A DNA stretch of 64,000 bases from CADEED01 sp035765415 (GCA_035765415.1 DASTXR010000133.1:76953-140952); one strand, 5' to 3'; shown: positions 14,360-23,927, counted from the first letter of the stretch. The notes: a model not told the origin generated them from the letters alone. Numbers and translations: made by a program.

Positions 14360-17224
14360 TTAGCCGGGCAGCGACTCTAACAAGCGCTGCGCTTCCTGCT
14401 TCTGCGAAGCGGAGCCTTCCGACAGCACTTCGTTGAGGATGTTGCGCGCGCCGTCCGGATCACCCATGTCGACGTAGGCGCGAGCCAGGTCGAGCTTGGT
14501 GCCGACCTCCGAGAGCGTCACCGGTTCGAGATCGGGAACCGCGAGTTCCTCGGTCACGCTGCCGGGCATGTCGAAACCATTGCCGATGTCGAGATCCACC
14601 TTGCCGCGGCCCATGGCGGGCTGCTGCTGCGTGGGCTCGACCGGGAAGTCGAGATTCTCGCGATCGATGGCCGCGAGGCGCGACGTGGAGGAGATGTCGA
14701 AACCCGCGTCCGGCATTTCGAACTTCGCCAGCGAAGCGGTGCTGCCCGGGTCGATGGCGCGGCCCTTGGTCAGGTCCACATCGCCGCCGAGCTCGCGTTC
14801 CGTGAGGAACCACGTGCCGCTGGCGCCGTGTTCGGAAAGTGCATCGTCGGCGTTGCCGCCGCTGTGGCGCGCGGCCGCCGCGGCCAGCAGGCGCTGGGAG
14901 TTCTCGTCGAGGCCCGCGACCATCGTGGGCGCATCGGCACCGGGCCCGCGCGGCGAACCGCCCACGGGTTTGAGTCCGATCTGCGAATCCGTCTGTTCGA
15001 GCGAGCCCAGGTCGAGGCCGAGGTCATCGAGCGCAAGTTCCGCGGTCTGCTCCGAGCTGAGCTTGCGGCGCATGGCGCCTTCGACCTTCTCGCGAATCGT
15101 CGGCTCATCGAGCGGCCGCAACTGCGGCTGCTCCACGGTCGGCGCTTCCGAGCCGGCCGGAGTCATCTTGACCGTCATCTCGCGCGTGGTCTGCCCGCTC
15201 GAGGGGTTGTTCGGCAGCGCCAGGCCTTCGCCCGTGGCGTCCGGGTCGCGCAACGCGTTGCTGAGATCGAGGTCCATTGCCTCGGCATTGCCACCGCCGG
15301 TGACGTCCATGCGCGAGCTGACATCGAACGGGTCGAAATCGACGCGGCCAGAGCCGCCGGCATCGAGATTGAGATCCACGCCGACGGAACCGCCGCCGCC
15401 GCCTTCGGAAAACATCGGATCTTCGGGGGCGATCTGCCTGCCCATGATGACGATCTTTTCCCACTCGCCAACACCGGAGTCGGCGCGCGAATCGGAGAGC
15501 TCACGCGCCATGGTGAGGAACTGCTCTTTGTTGCCCCACACGAAGAACACTTCGAGGAGCTTGAGCTTGAGGTCGCGACGATCCGGCTCGCGCTGGATGG
15601 CGATGCGTACCAGGTCGGCGGCCTGGTCGTACAGACCATAGGCCATGTGGAAATCGGCTTCGGCCAGCGGATCGCCCTGGTCGAGATTGACGGCCGTTTC
15701 GCTGCTGATGGTTTCGTCGGTACGAACCGTGGGCGCGAGCGGGATGTCCTGGGTTTCCTGCAGTGCGCGATGCGTGCCCGATTCCTCGACGAGAATGTCG
15801 TCGGGAATCTCGCCCACATTCGGCGCGCGCATGCGGCCGGTGTCGGACAGCGAATCCATCGGCTGCGCCAGTCGATCTTCACCGTGGTCCGCGAGACGGC
15901 CGAGGTTGTCGTCGAACTCAGCCGTCTTGCGCTTGCCGCGCGACTTGACGAACAGCAGTCCGAGCACCACCAGCAGACCGGCGGCGAGAACCCACCAGTA
16001 GCCGAGCAGCGTGTCGACGAGCGACGGGCCTTCCGGCTCCGCGGGCGTGGCAACCGTGCGCTTCCTGGGCCGTTCCGGCGCGGCAGCAGGCGGCTCGGCA
16101 GGCGTCGGTGCAGGTTCCTGCGTGGCCGGCGTTTCGGGCGTGGCAGCTTCCGGCGTCGGCGTGACGGCCTCGGGCTGCGGCACCGGTTGTTCGACGGGCG
16201 GCGGTACCGCCTCGGGCTGAACGGCCGCAGGTTGCTGCTGTGAGGCGGCTAATTTGGCCTGCAGATCCGCAAGTTCGGTATTGCGAAGTTCGAGCAGTCG
16301 CTTGGATTCAGTGAGCTGGCCTTCGAGCTCGCGCACGCGGCCCTGCAGCGCGTCGACTTCGGCGGCGTTGCCGGACGAAGCTCCCGGGTTTCCGGCTGAA
16401 TCGCTCGGCGGCACCAGGCGCAGGCGGCCACCGCCTGCCTGGCCACTCGATGTGGACCAGCCACCGGCGAGACGCCGCACTTCGCCACTGGCTTCAGAGG
16501 GCGAGACCGCGGCGATTTCTTCGCCGCTCGGGATGCGCAGCACGGAACCCGCGCGCAGCCGGTTCATGTCGCCTTCGAAGGCGCCGGGATTGCCGCGGTA
16601 GATAGAGACCATGAGCTGATCGGTACGCGCACCCGTGCTGGACGACAGGCGGCGGGCGATGGCCGAGAGGCTGTCGCCACGCTGCACTTCGTAACTGTCG
16701 CCTCCACCGGCGGCAACGGGCGGCGCGTCCTGCGGCTCGGGCTGCGCGGGACGGGAAATCTGTCCAGAGGCGGCCGCACCGCCGGCCGAGGGCATGGCGG
16801 GCTGCGCCGCGACCGCGCTGTTAGGCGCGAAGACCGGCGGATCGAGAAGCACGGTGTACTCACGGACCAGGCGACCGCGCGCCCAGGTGGCCTCGATGAG
16901 CAATGTCAGGAACGGTTCGGTGACGGTTTCGCTGGACCTGATGCGCAGAACATGGCCACCACTGGCCGAGCGATCGCGCGTGACCGTGATCGTGGACATG
17001 AAGATCGGCCAGTCGAGGCCATAACGCTCGAACGTTTCCTTCGAGGCGAGGTTCGCCTCGAGCGATGCGAGATCTTCGGGGGTGGCATTGACGAGCTCGA
17101 TCTCCGCGTCCAACGGCGCGTTGAGAGGCGAGTTCAGGTGCACGTCGCCGAGCCCAAGTGCAAGGGAGATTCCGGGCAACAGCAAAAGCGCCAGCAAACC
17201 CCGGGCGAGACCCATCCGCTTCAT
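14360..17224 (-). CDS. fimV: FimV/TspA-type pilus assembly and polarity protein
   Basis: A 954-residue protein. A signal peptide ends near LALG, then comes the FimV N-terminal domain (GDVHLNSPLNAPLDAEIEL). A LysM peptidoglycan-binding motif (YEVQRGDSLSAIARRL) is followed by a coiled coil around RELEGQLTESKRLLELR, a Pro/Glu/Thr-rich stretch, one transmembrane helix (YWWVLAAGLLVVLGLLFV), a long acidic cytoplasmic region with a TPR-like segment, and the C-terminal FimV motif KLDLARAYVDMGDPDGARN. The start MKRMG at 17224 was preferred over a codon 6 upstream. FimV organises type IV pili and polar signalling, fitting the FimX-like gene at 24.1 kb. Confidence 0.95.
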   Translation of the reverse strand: MKRMGLARGLLALLLLPGISLALGLGDVHLNSPLNAPLDAEIELVNATPEDLASLEANLASKETFERYGLDWPIFMSTITVTRDRSASGGHVLRIRSSETVTEPFLTLLIEATWARGRLVREYTVLLDPPVFAPNSAVAAQPAMPSAGGAAASGQISRPAQPEPQDAPPVAAGGGDSYEVQRGDSLSAIARRLSSSTGARTDQLMVSIYRGNPGAFEGDMNRLRAGSVLRIPSGEEIAAVSPSEASGEVRRLAGGWSTSSGQAGGGRLRLVPPSDSAGNPGASSGNAAEVDALQGRVRELEGQLTESKRLLELRNTELADLQAKLAASQQQPAAVQPEAVPPPVEQPVPQPEAVTPTPEAATPETPATQEPAPTPAEPPAAAPERPRKRTVATPAEPEGPSLVDTLLGYWWVLAAGLLVVLGLLFVKSRGKRKTAEFDDNLGRLADHGEDRLAQPMDSLSDTGRMRAPNVGEIPDDILVEESGTHRALQETQDIPLAPTVRTDETISSETAVNLDQGDPLAEADFHMAYGLYDQAADLVRIAIQREPDRRDLKLKLLEVFFVWGNKEQFLTMARELSDSRADSGVGEWEKIVIMGRQIAPEDPMFSEGGGGGSVGVDLNLDAGGSGRVDFDPFDVSSRMDVTGGGNAEAMDLDLSNALRDPDATGEGLALPNNPSSGQTTREMTVKMTPAGSEAPTVEQPQLRPLDEPTIREKVEGAMRRKLSSEQTAELALDDLGLDLGSLEQTDSQIGLKPVGGSPRGPGADAPTMVAGLDENSQRLLAAAAARHSGGNADDALSEHGASGTWFLTERELGGDVDLTKGRAIDPGSTASLAKFEMPDAGFDISSTSRLAAIDRENLDFPVEPTQQQPAMGRGKVDLDIGNGFDMPGSVTEELAVPDLEPVTLSEVGTKLDLARAYVDMGDPDGARNILNEVLSEGSASQKQEAQRLLESLPG

Positions 17225-17336
17225 TCGCGTCTCCACTACCACCGTCGGCGATCCAATATCTGCGTAATTTCTTTATTGAAACATGAGCTTATCGCGGAAA
17301 CTTCCTGCGTAAGCATGAAACCGCCCGCAATATAAC
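17225..17336. other. A+T-richer intergenic leader between asd and fimV
   Basis: These 112 bases are clearly richer in A and T than their surroundings and probably hold the fimV promoter. On the minus strand there is a TTTCAATAAAGAAATTACG stretch and an AGATATTGG segment, but no convincing -35/-10 pair. No small frame or terminator is apparent. Confidence 0.4.
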
Positions 17337-18371
17337 TTAAATATGCTCTCGCACCAAAATCTCGGCGATCTGGACGCTGTTCGTGGCAGCACCCTTCCTG
17401 ATGTTGTCTGAGACGATCCATAAGTTAAGTCCGCGGTCGTGACTTATATCTTCCCTAATGCGTCCGACATAAACCGTGTCCCGGTTCGCGGCTTCAGTGG
17501 CTGCCGTGGGATAACCCCCGGGCTTGCGGTCGTCTAACACCTCTACTCCCGGGGCTCGGCTGAGAAGCTCGCGCGCAGCGTCGGCGGTAATCTTTTGCCG
17601 CGTTTCCACGTGCACGGCTTCGGAGTGCCCGAAGAACACCGGCACTCGGACCGCGGTCGCATTCACCAGGACGGACGGGTCGCCGAGGATTTTCCGCGTC
17701 TCCCACACCATCTTCATTTCTTCCTTGGTGTAGCCGTTGTCCATGAACTTGTCGATTTGCGGCACGCAGTTGAAGGCGATGCGCTTGGCGATGACTTGGG
17801 GCTTGCCCGGCTCTTCACCGCTCATGAGCTTCGTGGTCTGCGCGGCGAGCTCGTCCACCGCTTCCTTGCCGGCGCCGGACACGGATTGATATGTGGCGAC
17901 GTTGATGCGCGTGATGCCCACCGCGTCGTAAATCGGCTTGAGCGCCACGACCATCTGGATGGTCGAACAATTGGGATTGGCGATGATGTTCCGCGTCTTG
18001 TAACCGCCGATGGCGGCGGCATTCACCTCGGGGACGACCAGCGGTATGTCGTCCTCGTAGCGAAACTCCGAGGTGTTGTCGATGACGATGCACCCGGCCG
18101 CCGCCGCCCTGGGCGCGTATTCCCGCGACACTTCGCCGCCGGCCGAGAACAGGCCGATCTGCGCGCGCGAGAAATCGAACGTGGCCACGTCGATGACCGG
18201 TATGTGCCTGCCGCGAAACTCCACGCGCTTGCCGATCGAGCGGCTGCTGGCGAGCGGGAACAGCTCGCTCACCGGGAAGTCCCGCTCTTCGAGCACGCGG
18301 ATCATCATGTCGCCCACGAGGCCGGTGGCCCCGAGCACGCAGACGCCATAACCTTTTTTTTCTGCACTCAT
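17337..18371 (-). CDS. asd: Aspartate-semialdehyde dehydrogenase
   Basis: A 344-residue NADP-dependent dehydrogenase of the lysine/threonine/methionine/diaminopimelate branch. The Rossmann start is VLGATGLVGDMMIRVLEER, the active-site Cys is in ANPNCSTIQ, and SVSGAGKEAV and the HSEAVHVET segment with the catalytic His follow. It is 2 bases after aroC. In many gammaproteobacteria asd or its paralogue usg stands just before fimV and truA, as here. Confidence 0.96.
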   Translation of the reverse strand: MSAEKKGYGVCVLGATGLVGDMMIRVLEERDFPVSELFPLASSRSIGKRVEFRGRHIPVIDVATFDFSRAQIGLFSAGGEVSREYAPRAAAAGCIVIDNTSEFRYEDDIPLVVPEVNAAAIGGYKTRNIIANPNCSTIQMVVALKPIYDAVGITRINVATYQSVSGAGKEAVDELAAQTTKLMSGEEPGKPQVIAKRIAFNCVPQIDKFMDNGYTKEEMKMVWETRKILGDPSVLVNATAVRVPVFFGHSEAVHVETRQKITADAARELLSRAPGVEVLDDRKPGGYPTAATEAANRDTVYVGRIREDISHDRGLNLWIVSDNIRKGAATNSVQIAEILVREHI

Positions 18372-18373
18372 GA

Positions 18374-19474
18374 CTAACTACCCTGCCCGGTGATGACCGG
18401 CGTGTCGCAACGCACGTCGGCGTTCTGGCCGCGATGCCGCAGATAATGATCCATGAGCACGATCGCCAGCATGGCTTCGCAGATGGGCGTGGCGCGCAGA
18501 CCCACGCAGGGGTCGTGCCGGCCGGTCGTCACCACGTCGACCGGGTTGCCGGCCACGTCGATGGTCTTGCCCGGAACCTGGATGCTCGACGTGGGCTTGA
18601 ACGTGACGTGCACGAGCACGTCCTGGCCCGAGGAGATGCCGCCGAGGATTCCACCGGCGTTGTTGCTCAGGAATCCGCCGGGGGAAAGTTCGTCGCGATG
18701 CACGCTGCCCAACTGCGCGGCGGACGCGACGCCCGCGCCGATTTCCACGGCTTTCACGGCGTTGATGCCCATCATGGCGTGCGCAAGATCCGCGTCGAGA
18801 CGGTCGAACACCGGCTCGCCGAGGCCCGGCGGCACGCCGCGCGCCACCACCGTGACCTTGGCGCCGAGCGAATCGCCATCGCCGCGAATCTTCCACATGA
18901 GGTCTTCGAGTTCCTTCACGCGCGACGGGTCGGGACAGAAGAAGGGATTCTCGTAAGCTGCCTCGGGCTTCACCGGGTCGATGGTCAGCGAGCCGATCTG
19001 GCTGAGGTAGCCGCTGATGCTGACGCCCAGCCGGGTGCTCAGGTATTTGCGCGCGATTGCGCCGGCCGCCACGCGCATCACGGTCTCGCGCGCCGATGAC
19101 CGGCCACCGCCGCGGTAGTCGCGAAAACCGTATTTCTGCTGGTAGGTGTAGTCCGCGTGCCCGGGACGAAAACGGTCCTTGATCTTCTCGTAGTCGCGCG
19201 AACGCGCATCGGTGTTTTCGATGAGGATGCCGATGGCCGTCCCCGTGGTCCTGCCTTCGAAGACGCCGGAGAGAATCTTCACGGCGTCGCCTTCGCGACG
19301 CTGGCTGACGAACTGCGATGTGCCGGTGCGGCGGCGATCGACTTCGGGCTGTATGTCTTCTTCGCCGAGAGGAAGACCGGGCGGGCAGCCGTCGACGATG
19401 CAGCCAAGCGCGGGCCCGTGGCTCTCGCCAAAGGTCGTCACGGTGAACAATCGGCCTATGGAATTACCCGACAT
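18374..19474 (-). CDS. aroC: Chorismate synthase
   Basis: A 366-residue FMN-dependent enzyme for the last shikimate step. Signatures: TTFGESHG (residues 13-20), YQQKYGFRDYRGGGRSSARET, SLGAKVTVVARGVPPGLGEP, LSNNAGGILGGISSG and RHDPCVGLRATPI. It overlaps the 3' end of prmB by 11 bases and is followed 2 bases later by asd. Confidence 0.97.
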   Translation of the reverse strand: MSGNSIGRLFTVTTFGESHGPALGCIVDGCPPGLPLGEEDIQPEVDRRRTGTSQFVSQRREGDAVKILSGVFEGRTTGTAIGILIENTDARSRDYEKIKDRFRPGHADYTYQQKYGFRDYRGGGRSSARETVMRVAAGAIARKYLSTRLGVSISGYLSQIGSLTIDPVKPEAAYENPFFCPDPSRVKELEDLMWKIRGDGDSLGAKVTVVARGVPPGLGEPVFDRLDADLAHAMMGINAVKAVEIGAGVASAAQLGSVHRDELSPGGFLSNNAGGILGGISSGQDVLVHVTFKPTSSIQVPGKTIDVAGNPVDVVTTGRHDPCVGLRATPICEAMLAIVLMDHYLRHRGQNADVRCDTPVITGQGS

Positions 19475-20366
19475 CAGATTGGGCCTTCTCTAACTGTTCT
19501 CGAGTCAGCAGGAACACACCGCCGCCACCCCGCTCGAAATCGAGCCAGGTGAACGGCAACCTCGGAAACGCGCGCGCCATGATCCGCTCGGTGTTGCCGA
19601 CTTCGACCACGAGCAGGCCCTGCGGCCGCAAAAACCTGTGCGCCTGATGCAGGATGGTCGCGACCGAATCGAGGCCATCGCGACCTGACTCGAGAGCGCG
19701 TCGCGGTTCGTGGCCGTACTCGCGCGGCAGTCCGCGCATTTCGCGCTCTCCGACATAGGGCGGATTGCTCACGATGATATCGTAGGCCCTGCCCGAAAGC
19801 GCCGTGAAATGGTCGCTTTCGATGAGCGCCACGCGACGTGTTAGGCGCAGTCTGCGCCGATTGATCGCCGCCACTTCGAGCGCCGGCGCGTCCACATCGA
19901 CCGCATCCACGCGTGCGCGCGGAAACGCCTTCGCGCACGCCAGCGCGATGCAGCCCGAGCCCGTGCCCATGTCGAGCACGTTTTTCACGCGCGCGGCGCC
20001 GATCCACGGCGCGAACCGGCGCTCGATGAGTTCGGCGATGGCCGAGCGCGGGATCAGCACGCGTTCGTCGACGTAGAACGGCAGCCCCGCGAACCAGGCT
20101 TCGTTCGTGAGGTATGGCAGCGGTACGCGGTCGGCGATGCGCCGCTTCAGCAGCGCCTCGAAGCGCTCGCGCTGCGCGGCGCCCACGCGGCGCGTCAATA
20201 CCCGTACGGGTGCGTCGTGCGGGATTTTCATGACGTGCAGCGCCAGGGCCACCGCCTCGTCCCGGGCATTGTCGGTGCCATGCCCGAAATACACGCGCGC
20301 ACGCTGCATGCGCCGCGTTGCGCTTGCGATCAGGTCGCCCACGTTGATGTGGAATAATCGCGCCAT
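19464..20366 (-). CDS. prmB: Ribosomal protein L3 N5-glutamine methyltransferase
   Basis: A 300-residue SAM-dependent methyltransferase. YFGHGTDNARDEA and FYVDERVLIPRSAIAELIE are PrmB hallmarks. LDMGTGSGCIALA is the SAM motif and VSNPPY the glutamine-binding NPPY. The start at 20366 puts 28 residues before YFGHG, like E. coli PrmB; a GTG 24 bases in is the alternative. The ATG overlaps the divergent sco ATG within the shared CATG. Confidence 0.95.
   Translation of the reverse strand: MARLFHINVGDLIASATRRMQRARVYFGHGTDNARDEAVALALHVMKIPHDAPVRVLTRRVGAAQRERFEALLKRRIADRVPLPYLTNEAWFAGLPFYVDERVLIPRSAIAELIERRFAPWIGAARVKNVLDMGTGSGCIALACAKAFPRARVDAVDVDAPALEVAAINRRRLRLTRRVALIESDHFTALSGRAYDIIVSNPPYVGEREMRGLPREYGHEPRRALESGRDGLDSVATILHQAHRFLRPQGLLVVEVGNTERIMARAFPRLPFTWLDFERGGGGVFLLTREQLEKAQSDVG
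20353..20358 (+). promoter_or_regulatory. Putative -10 box of sco-psd-epmA-msrC
   Basis: AATAAT, then CGCGCC and the ATG at 20365: the same start-proximal layout as gltX. It lies inside the first codons of prmB on the other strand. Confidence 0.35.
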
Positions 20367-20991
20367 GTCGAATCGTTACTGGATATCCGTGGCGGCGGTT
20401 GCGGTGGCTGCCGCATTTGCCGGTGTGTACGTGGCGCGCCAGTTGAGCCTGCCCGCCGTCCCTTCACTCGAGTCGGGCACATCGTTCCCGCGACCGCGAC
20501 CGCTGGCCGACTTCAACCTGGTCGACACGCAGGGCGCCCCGGCATCGCCCGCCGCATTGCGCGGGCATCCCACGCTCGTCTTCTTCGGCTTCACGAACTG
20601 CCCTGACGTTTGTCCTACGACACTCGCGCTGCTCGCCAGCGTACAGAAACAGGTGGCGCAGCCCGGACTCAAGGTGGCGCTCATCAGCGTGGATCCGGAG
20701 CGTGACGGCCCGGAACAGCTCGGCAGGTACATTGCGTCATTCGGCGGCGATCTTATCGGCCTCACCGGGCCTCCGCCCGAGATTGTGAAGACCCTGAAAA
20801 CCTTCGGTGTGGCGGCCGCCCGTGTCGATCTTCCCGGCGGCAGCTACACCATGGACCACTCGGCCACGGTATTCGCGCTCGACAAAGGCGCCCGCATCGT
20901 CGCGGTGTTCACGCCGCCATTCGACTCCGCGGCGCTGACGCGCGACGTCGCGAGGCTGGCGCCGGTGCTGTCGGCCGGATCGGGTTCATGA
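20365..20991 (+). CDS. SCO1/SenC family copper chaperone
   Basis: A 208-residue membrane-anchored thioredoxin-fold protein: an N-terminal helix (about residues 6-23) and a periplasmic domain with the copper CxxxC motif (Cys79 and Cys83 in NCPDVCPT) and a distal His in YTMDHSATVF. It delivers copper to the CuA site of cytochrome oxidase or acts as a redox protein. ATG at 20365 was chosen; another ATG at 20347 is in frame, but inside prmB. The stop overlaps psd as ATGA. Confidence 0.92.
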   Translation: MSNRYWISVAAVAVAAAFAGVYVARQLSLPAVPSLESGTSFPRPRPLADFNLVDTQGAPASPAALRGHPTLVFFGFTNCPDVCPTTLALLASVQKQVAQPGLKVALISVDPERDGPEQLGRYIASFGGDLIGLTGPPPEIVKTLKTFGVAAARVDLPGGSYTMDHSATVFALDKGARIVAVFTPPFDSAALTRDVARLAPVLSAGSGS

Positions 20992-21887
20992 GCACTCCCG
21001 GCGCTACCGGCCGCGCCTTCGTCGCGCTCCAGTACCTGCTGCCACAACACGGCATTTCGCGCGTGGTGCTTGCCGTGACGCGTTCGCGCGCGCCTGCCTT
21101 CAAGAACGCGCTGATCCGCCTGTTCGTTCGCGGGTTCAATCCGGACATGAAGGACGCGGTGGAAACCGAGCCGACCGCGTACGCGAGCTTCAACGAGTTC
21201 TTCACGCGCGCGTTGCGAGCCGGCACGCGCCCGGTGGATGCGGATCCCCTGGCCGTCGTGTCACCCGTCGATGGCACGGTGAGCGAGGCCGGCGAATTGA
21301 CCGCCGACCGGCTGCTGCAGGCCAAGGGCCACGAATATTCGCTGCGCGCCCTGCTCGCCGGCAACGCCGCCTGGGAACGCACTTTCGCGGGCGGCACCTT
21401 CGCCACTATCTACCTGGCGCCTTACAACTATCACCGTATCCACATGCCGCTCGCCGGCGAACTGCGCGAATCGTTCTACGTGCCCGGGCGGCTGTTCAGC
21501 GTGAATCGCACCACCGCGCAACTGGTGCCCGGGCTGTTCTCGCGCAACGAACGCGTGTTCTGCGGCTTCGATTCAGGCGGCATGCCCTGGGCGAACATCC
21601 TGGTCGGCGCGCTGAATGTCGGCAGCATGGCCACCGTCTGGCATGGCGACGTCACGCCGCGCAAGGTTCGCGAAGTCACCGCGCTGCCGGTCAGCGATGT
21701 GCTCGCGCCCACGACGCTGAGCAAGGGTGACGAGATGGCGCGCTTCAACATGGGCTCGACGGTCATCCTGCTGTTTCCACCCGGCGCGGTGCGCTGGGAC
21801 GCCAGGCTCAAGGCCGGCAACACGCTGCGCATGGGCGAGCGCATCGGCACATTGGTCGAGGCGATCCCGGGCGGAAACCGGCAGTGA
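20988..21887 (+). CDS. psd: Phosphatidylserine decarboxylase proenzyme
   Basis: A 299-residue membrane-associated pyruvoyl enzyme making phosphatidylethanolamine. Typical segments are NEFFTRALR, SPVDGTVSE, LAPYNYHRIHMPLAG and, near the C-terminus, FNMGSTVILLFP, whose Gly-Ser bond is the self-cleavage site (LGST in E. coli, MGST here). It starts with ATG overlapping the sco stop and ends in GTGA overlapping epmA. Confidence 0.96.
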   Translation: MSTPGATGRAFVALQYLLPQHGISRVVLAVTRSRAPAFKNALIRLFVRGFNPDMKDAVETEPTAYASFNEFFTRALRAGTRPVDADPLAVVSPVDGTVSEAGELTADRLLQAKGHEYSLRALLAGNAAWERTFAGGTFATIYLAPYNYHRIHMPLAGELRESFYVPGRLFSVNRTTAQLVPGLFSRNERVFCGFDSGGMPWANILVGALNVGSMATVWHGDVTPRKVREVTALPVSDVLAPTTLSKGDEMARFNMGSTVILLFPPGAVRWDARLKAGNTLRMGERIGTLVEAIPGGNRQ

Positions 21888-22852
21888 ATGGCACAAGCGC
21901 CTGGCGCCCGACGGCCACGCAGGATGCATTGCGCCGTCGCGCGCAGGCGTTGCGCGCCACGCGCGAATTCTTTTTCGCGCGCCAGGTGATGGAAGTGGAA
22001 ACGCCGGCCATGGTCAATGCGCCGGTGTCCGATGTGAATCTCGGCAACGTGCGCGTACAGATGTCCGGACACGACCTGCCCATGTTCCTGCACACCTCGC
22101 CGGAATACGCGATGAAACGTCTGCTCGCCGCCGGCAGCGGCGACATCTACCAGGTCTGCCATGTGTATCGCGGCGCGGAACGCGGCCGGCAACACAATCC
22201 CGAGTTCACCATGCTCGAGTGGTATCGCCTCGGGTTTTCCCTCGAGCAACTGATGCGCGAAGTGGCGGAGCTCACGCATCACCTGTTAGGCGCGCAGTTG
22301 CCCGTGGAGCTCGTGAGCTACCGTGATGCCGTGCGCCGCCACGCCGGGTTCGATCCGCTCGACGCGGACCTCGGCGAGTTGCAACGCGCGGCGCAGGCAC
22401 TCGGTCTCGATGCCGCGCATGCTGCAAAAGCCGGACGCGACGAGCTGCTCGACCTCATCGTCGGCGCGCAGGTCGGGCCCGCGCTCGGCGCGCACGGCCT
22501 GACGTTCATGCATCGCTACCCCGCCTCGCAGGCGGCGCTCGCGCGACTCGACTCCGATGACCCGCGCGTGGCATTGCGCTTCGAGCTCTATCATCGGGGC
22601 ATGGAGCTCGCCAATGGTTATCATGAGCTCGCCAGCGGTGCCGAACAGCGCATGCGCTTCGCCACGGACCAGAAGATGCGGGCATCGCGCGGCCTGCCCA
22701 CGTTCGCGCTCGATCCGCATCTGCTGGCCGCGCTCGACGCCGGGCTGCCCGATTGCGCGGGGGTCGCGCTCGGATTCGACCGCGTGCTCATGCTGGCGAT
22801 GAACGCCGCGAGCATCGATGAAGTACTCGCCTTTCCCACGGAGCGCGCCTGA
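21884..22852 (+). CDS. epmA: EF-P--(R)-beta-lysine ligase
   Basis: A 322-residue class II LysRS-like enzyme lacking the anticodon-binding domain. It attaches (R)-beta-lysine to Lys34 of EF-P. Seen are motif 2 region VCHVYRGAERGRQHNPEFTMLEWYR, split here around the Arg/Glu residues, LANGYHEL, and motif 3 GVALGFDRVLML. The start is GTG at 21884 overlapping psd. Its substrate gene efp lies 500 bases downstream, convergent. EpmB, which makes beta-lysine, is not in the window. Confidence 0.93.
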   Translation: MNGTSAWRPTATQDALRRRAQALRATREFFFARQVMEVETPAMVNAPVSDVNLGNVRVQMSGHDLPMFLHTSPEYAMKRLLAAGSGDIYQVCHVYRGAERGRQHNPEFTMLEWYRLGFSLEQLMREVAELTHHLLGAQLPVELVSYRDAVRRHAGFDPLDADLGELQRAAQALGLDAAHAAKAGRDELLDLIVGAQVGPALGAHGLTFMHRYPASQAALARLDSDDPRVALRFELYHRGMELANGYHELASGAEQRMRFATDQKMRASRGLPTFALDPHLLAALDAGLPDCAGVALGFDRVLMLAMNAASIDEVLAFPTERA

Positions 22853-23340
22853 TGAGCCACGCCACCCAGAGTTATGACTTCAACGATGCGGAGTCCGCCT
22901 ACCGCGAGCTGGCGCGCGATCTCGCAGCGCTGCTGGCGGGCGAGCACGACCTGATTGCCAACGCGGCGAATACCGCGGCGCTCATTTATGGCGCCCTGCC
23001 CGGCCTCAACTGGGCCGGCTTCTACTTATATAAGAGTGGCGAGCTGGTGCTGGGCCCCTTCCAGGGCAAGCCCGCCTGCGTGCGCATCGCCATGGGCAAA
23101 GGCGTTTGCGGCACGGCGGCGGCACGCCGCGAGACCGTGCTGGTCGAAGACGTGCACGCTTTCCCGGGGCATATCGCCTGCGATTCGGCGTCCAACTCCG
23201 AGATCGTCATTCCGCTGCTGCGCGGCGCGGAGCTGCTCGGCGTGCTCGACCTGGATAGCCCGCTGCACGCGCGCTTCGGCGCCGCCGACGCGCACGGCCT
23301 TCAGGCGCTGGCGGAGACTTTCGTAGCTTCGCTGGGCTAA
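22852..23340 (+). CDS. msrC: Free methionine-(R)-sulfoxide reductase (GAF type)
   Basis: A 162-residue single GAF-domain protein. NWAGFYLYKSGELVLGPFQGKPAC, read in two parts, GKGVCGTAA and HIACDSASNSEIVIP place the three conserved cysteines of fRMsr. It reduces free Met-R-sulfoxide using thioredoxin. The ATG shares one base with the epmA stop (TGATG). It is convergent with efp, 17 bases away. Confidence 0.92.
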   Translation: MSHATQSYDFNDAESAYRELARDLAALLAGEHDLIANAANTAALIYGALPGLNWAGFYLYKSGELVLGPFQGKPACVRIAMGKGVCGTAAARRETVLVEDVHAFPGHIACDSASNSEIVIPLLRGAELLGVLDLDSPLHARFGAADAHGLQALAETFVASLG

Positions 23341-23357
23341 CTAGCTGAAGCCGGCTG

Positions 23358-23927
23358 TCAGTTCTTGCCGCGGGAAATATATTCGCCCGTGCGCGTATCG
23401 ACGCGGATGATTTCACCTTCGCTGATGAACAACGGCACGCGCACCACGGCGCCGGTTTCCAGCTTCGCGGGCTTCTGGCCGCCGGTGGCGGTGTCGCCCT
23501 TCAGGCCCGGATCCGTTTCCACGACCTTGAGCTCGATGTGCGGCGGCGGCGTCACCACCAGCGGCACGCCATTCCACAGCGTGATGATGCAGACGATGCC
23601 GTCCTTGAGCCACTTGGCGGCGTCACCGACGGCGGCTTCGCCGGCCTGGAGCTGCTCGTAGTTCTCGGGATTCATGAACGTCCAGAAATCCCCGTCCTTG
23701 TAGAGATATTGCATCTCGCTATCCATGACGTCGGCGGCTTCGATGGATTCGCCCGAGCGATAACTCTTCTCGACCGTGCGCCCGGTCTTGAGATTGCGTA
23801 CACGAATGCGATTGAACGCCTGGCCCTTGCCTGGTTTCACGTACTCGTTGTCGATCACGGCGTACGGATCGCCGTCGATCAGTAGCTTCATTCCGCCGCG
23901 GATTTCATTGGTCGTAAAACTGGACAT
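23358..23927 (-). CDS. efp: Translation elongation factor P
   Basis: A 189-residue, three-domain EF-P that relieves ribosome stalling at polyproline. The loop reads KPGKGQAF, with the modifiable residue exactly at Lys34, the type modified by EpmA/EpmB rather than the Arg-rhamnosylated type. The MSSFTTNEIRGG start at 23927 was chosen over a codon 5 upstream. Pro-rich proteins nearby (DedD, FimV, ppiA tail, TagH) are plausible clients. Confidence 0.96.
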   Translation of the reverse strand: MSSFTTNEIRGGMKLLIDGDPYAVIDNEYVKPGKGQAFNRIRVRNLKTGRTVEKSYRSGESIEAADVMDSEMQYLYKDGDFWTFMNPENYEQLQAGEAAVGDAAKWLKDGIVCIITLWNGVPLVVTPPPHIELKVVETDPGLKGDTATGGQKPAKLETGAVVRVPLFISEGEIIRVDTRTGEYISRGKN

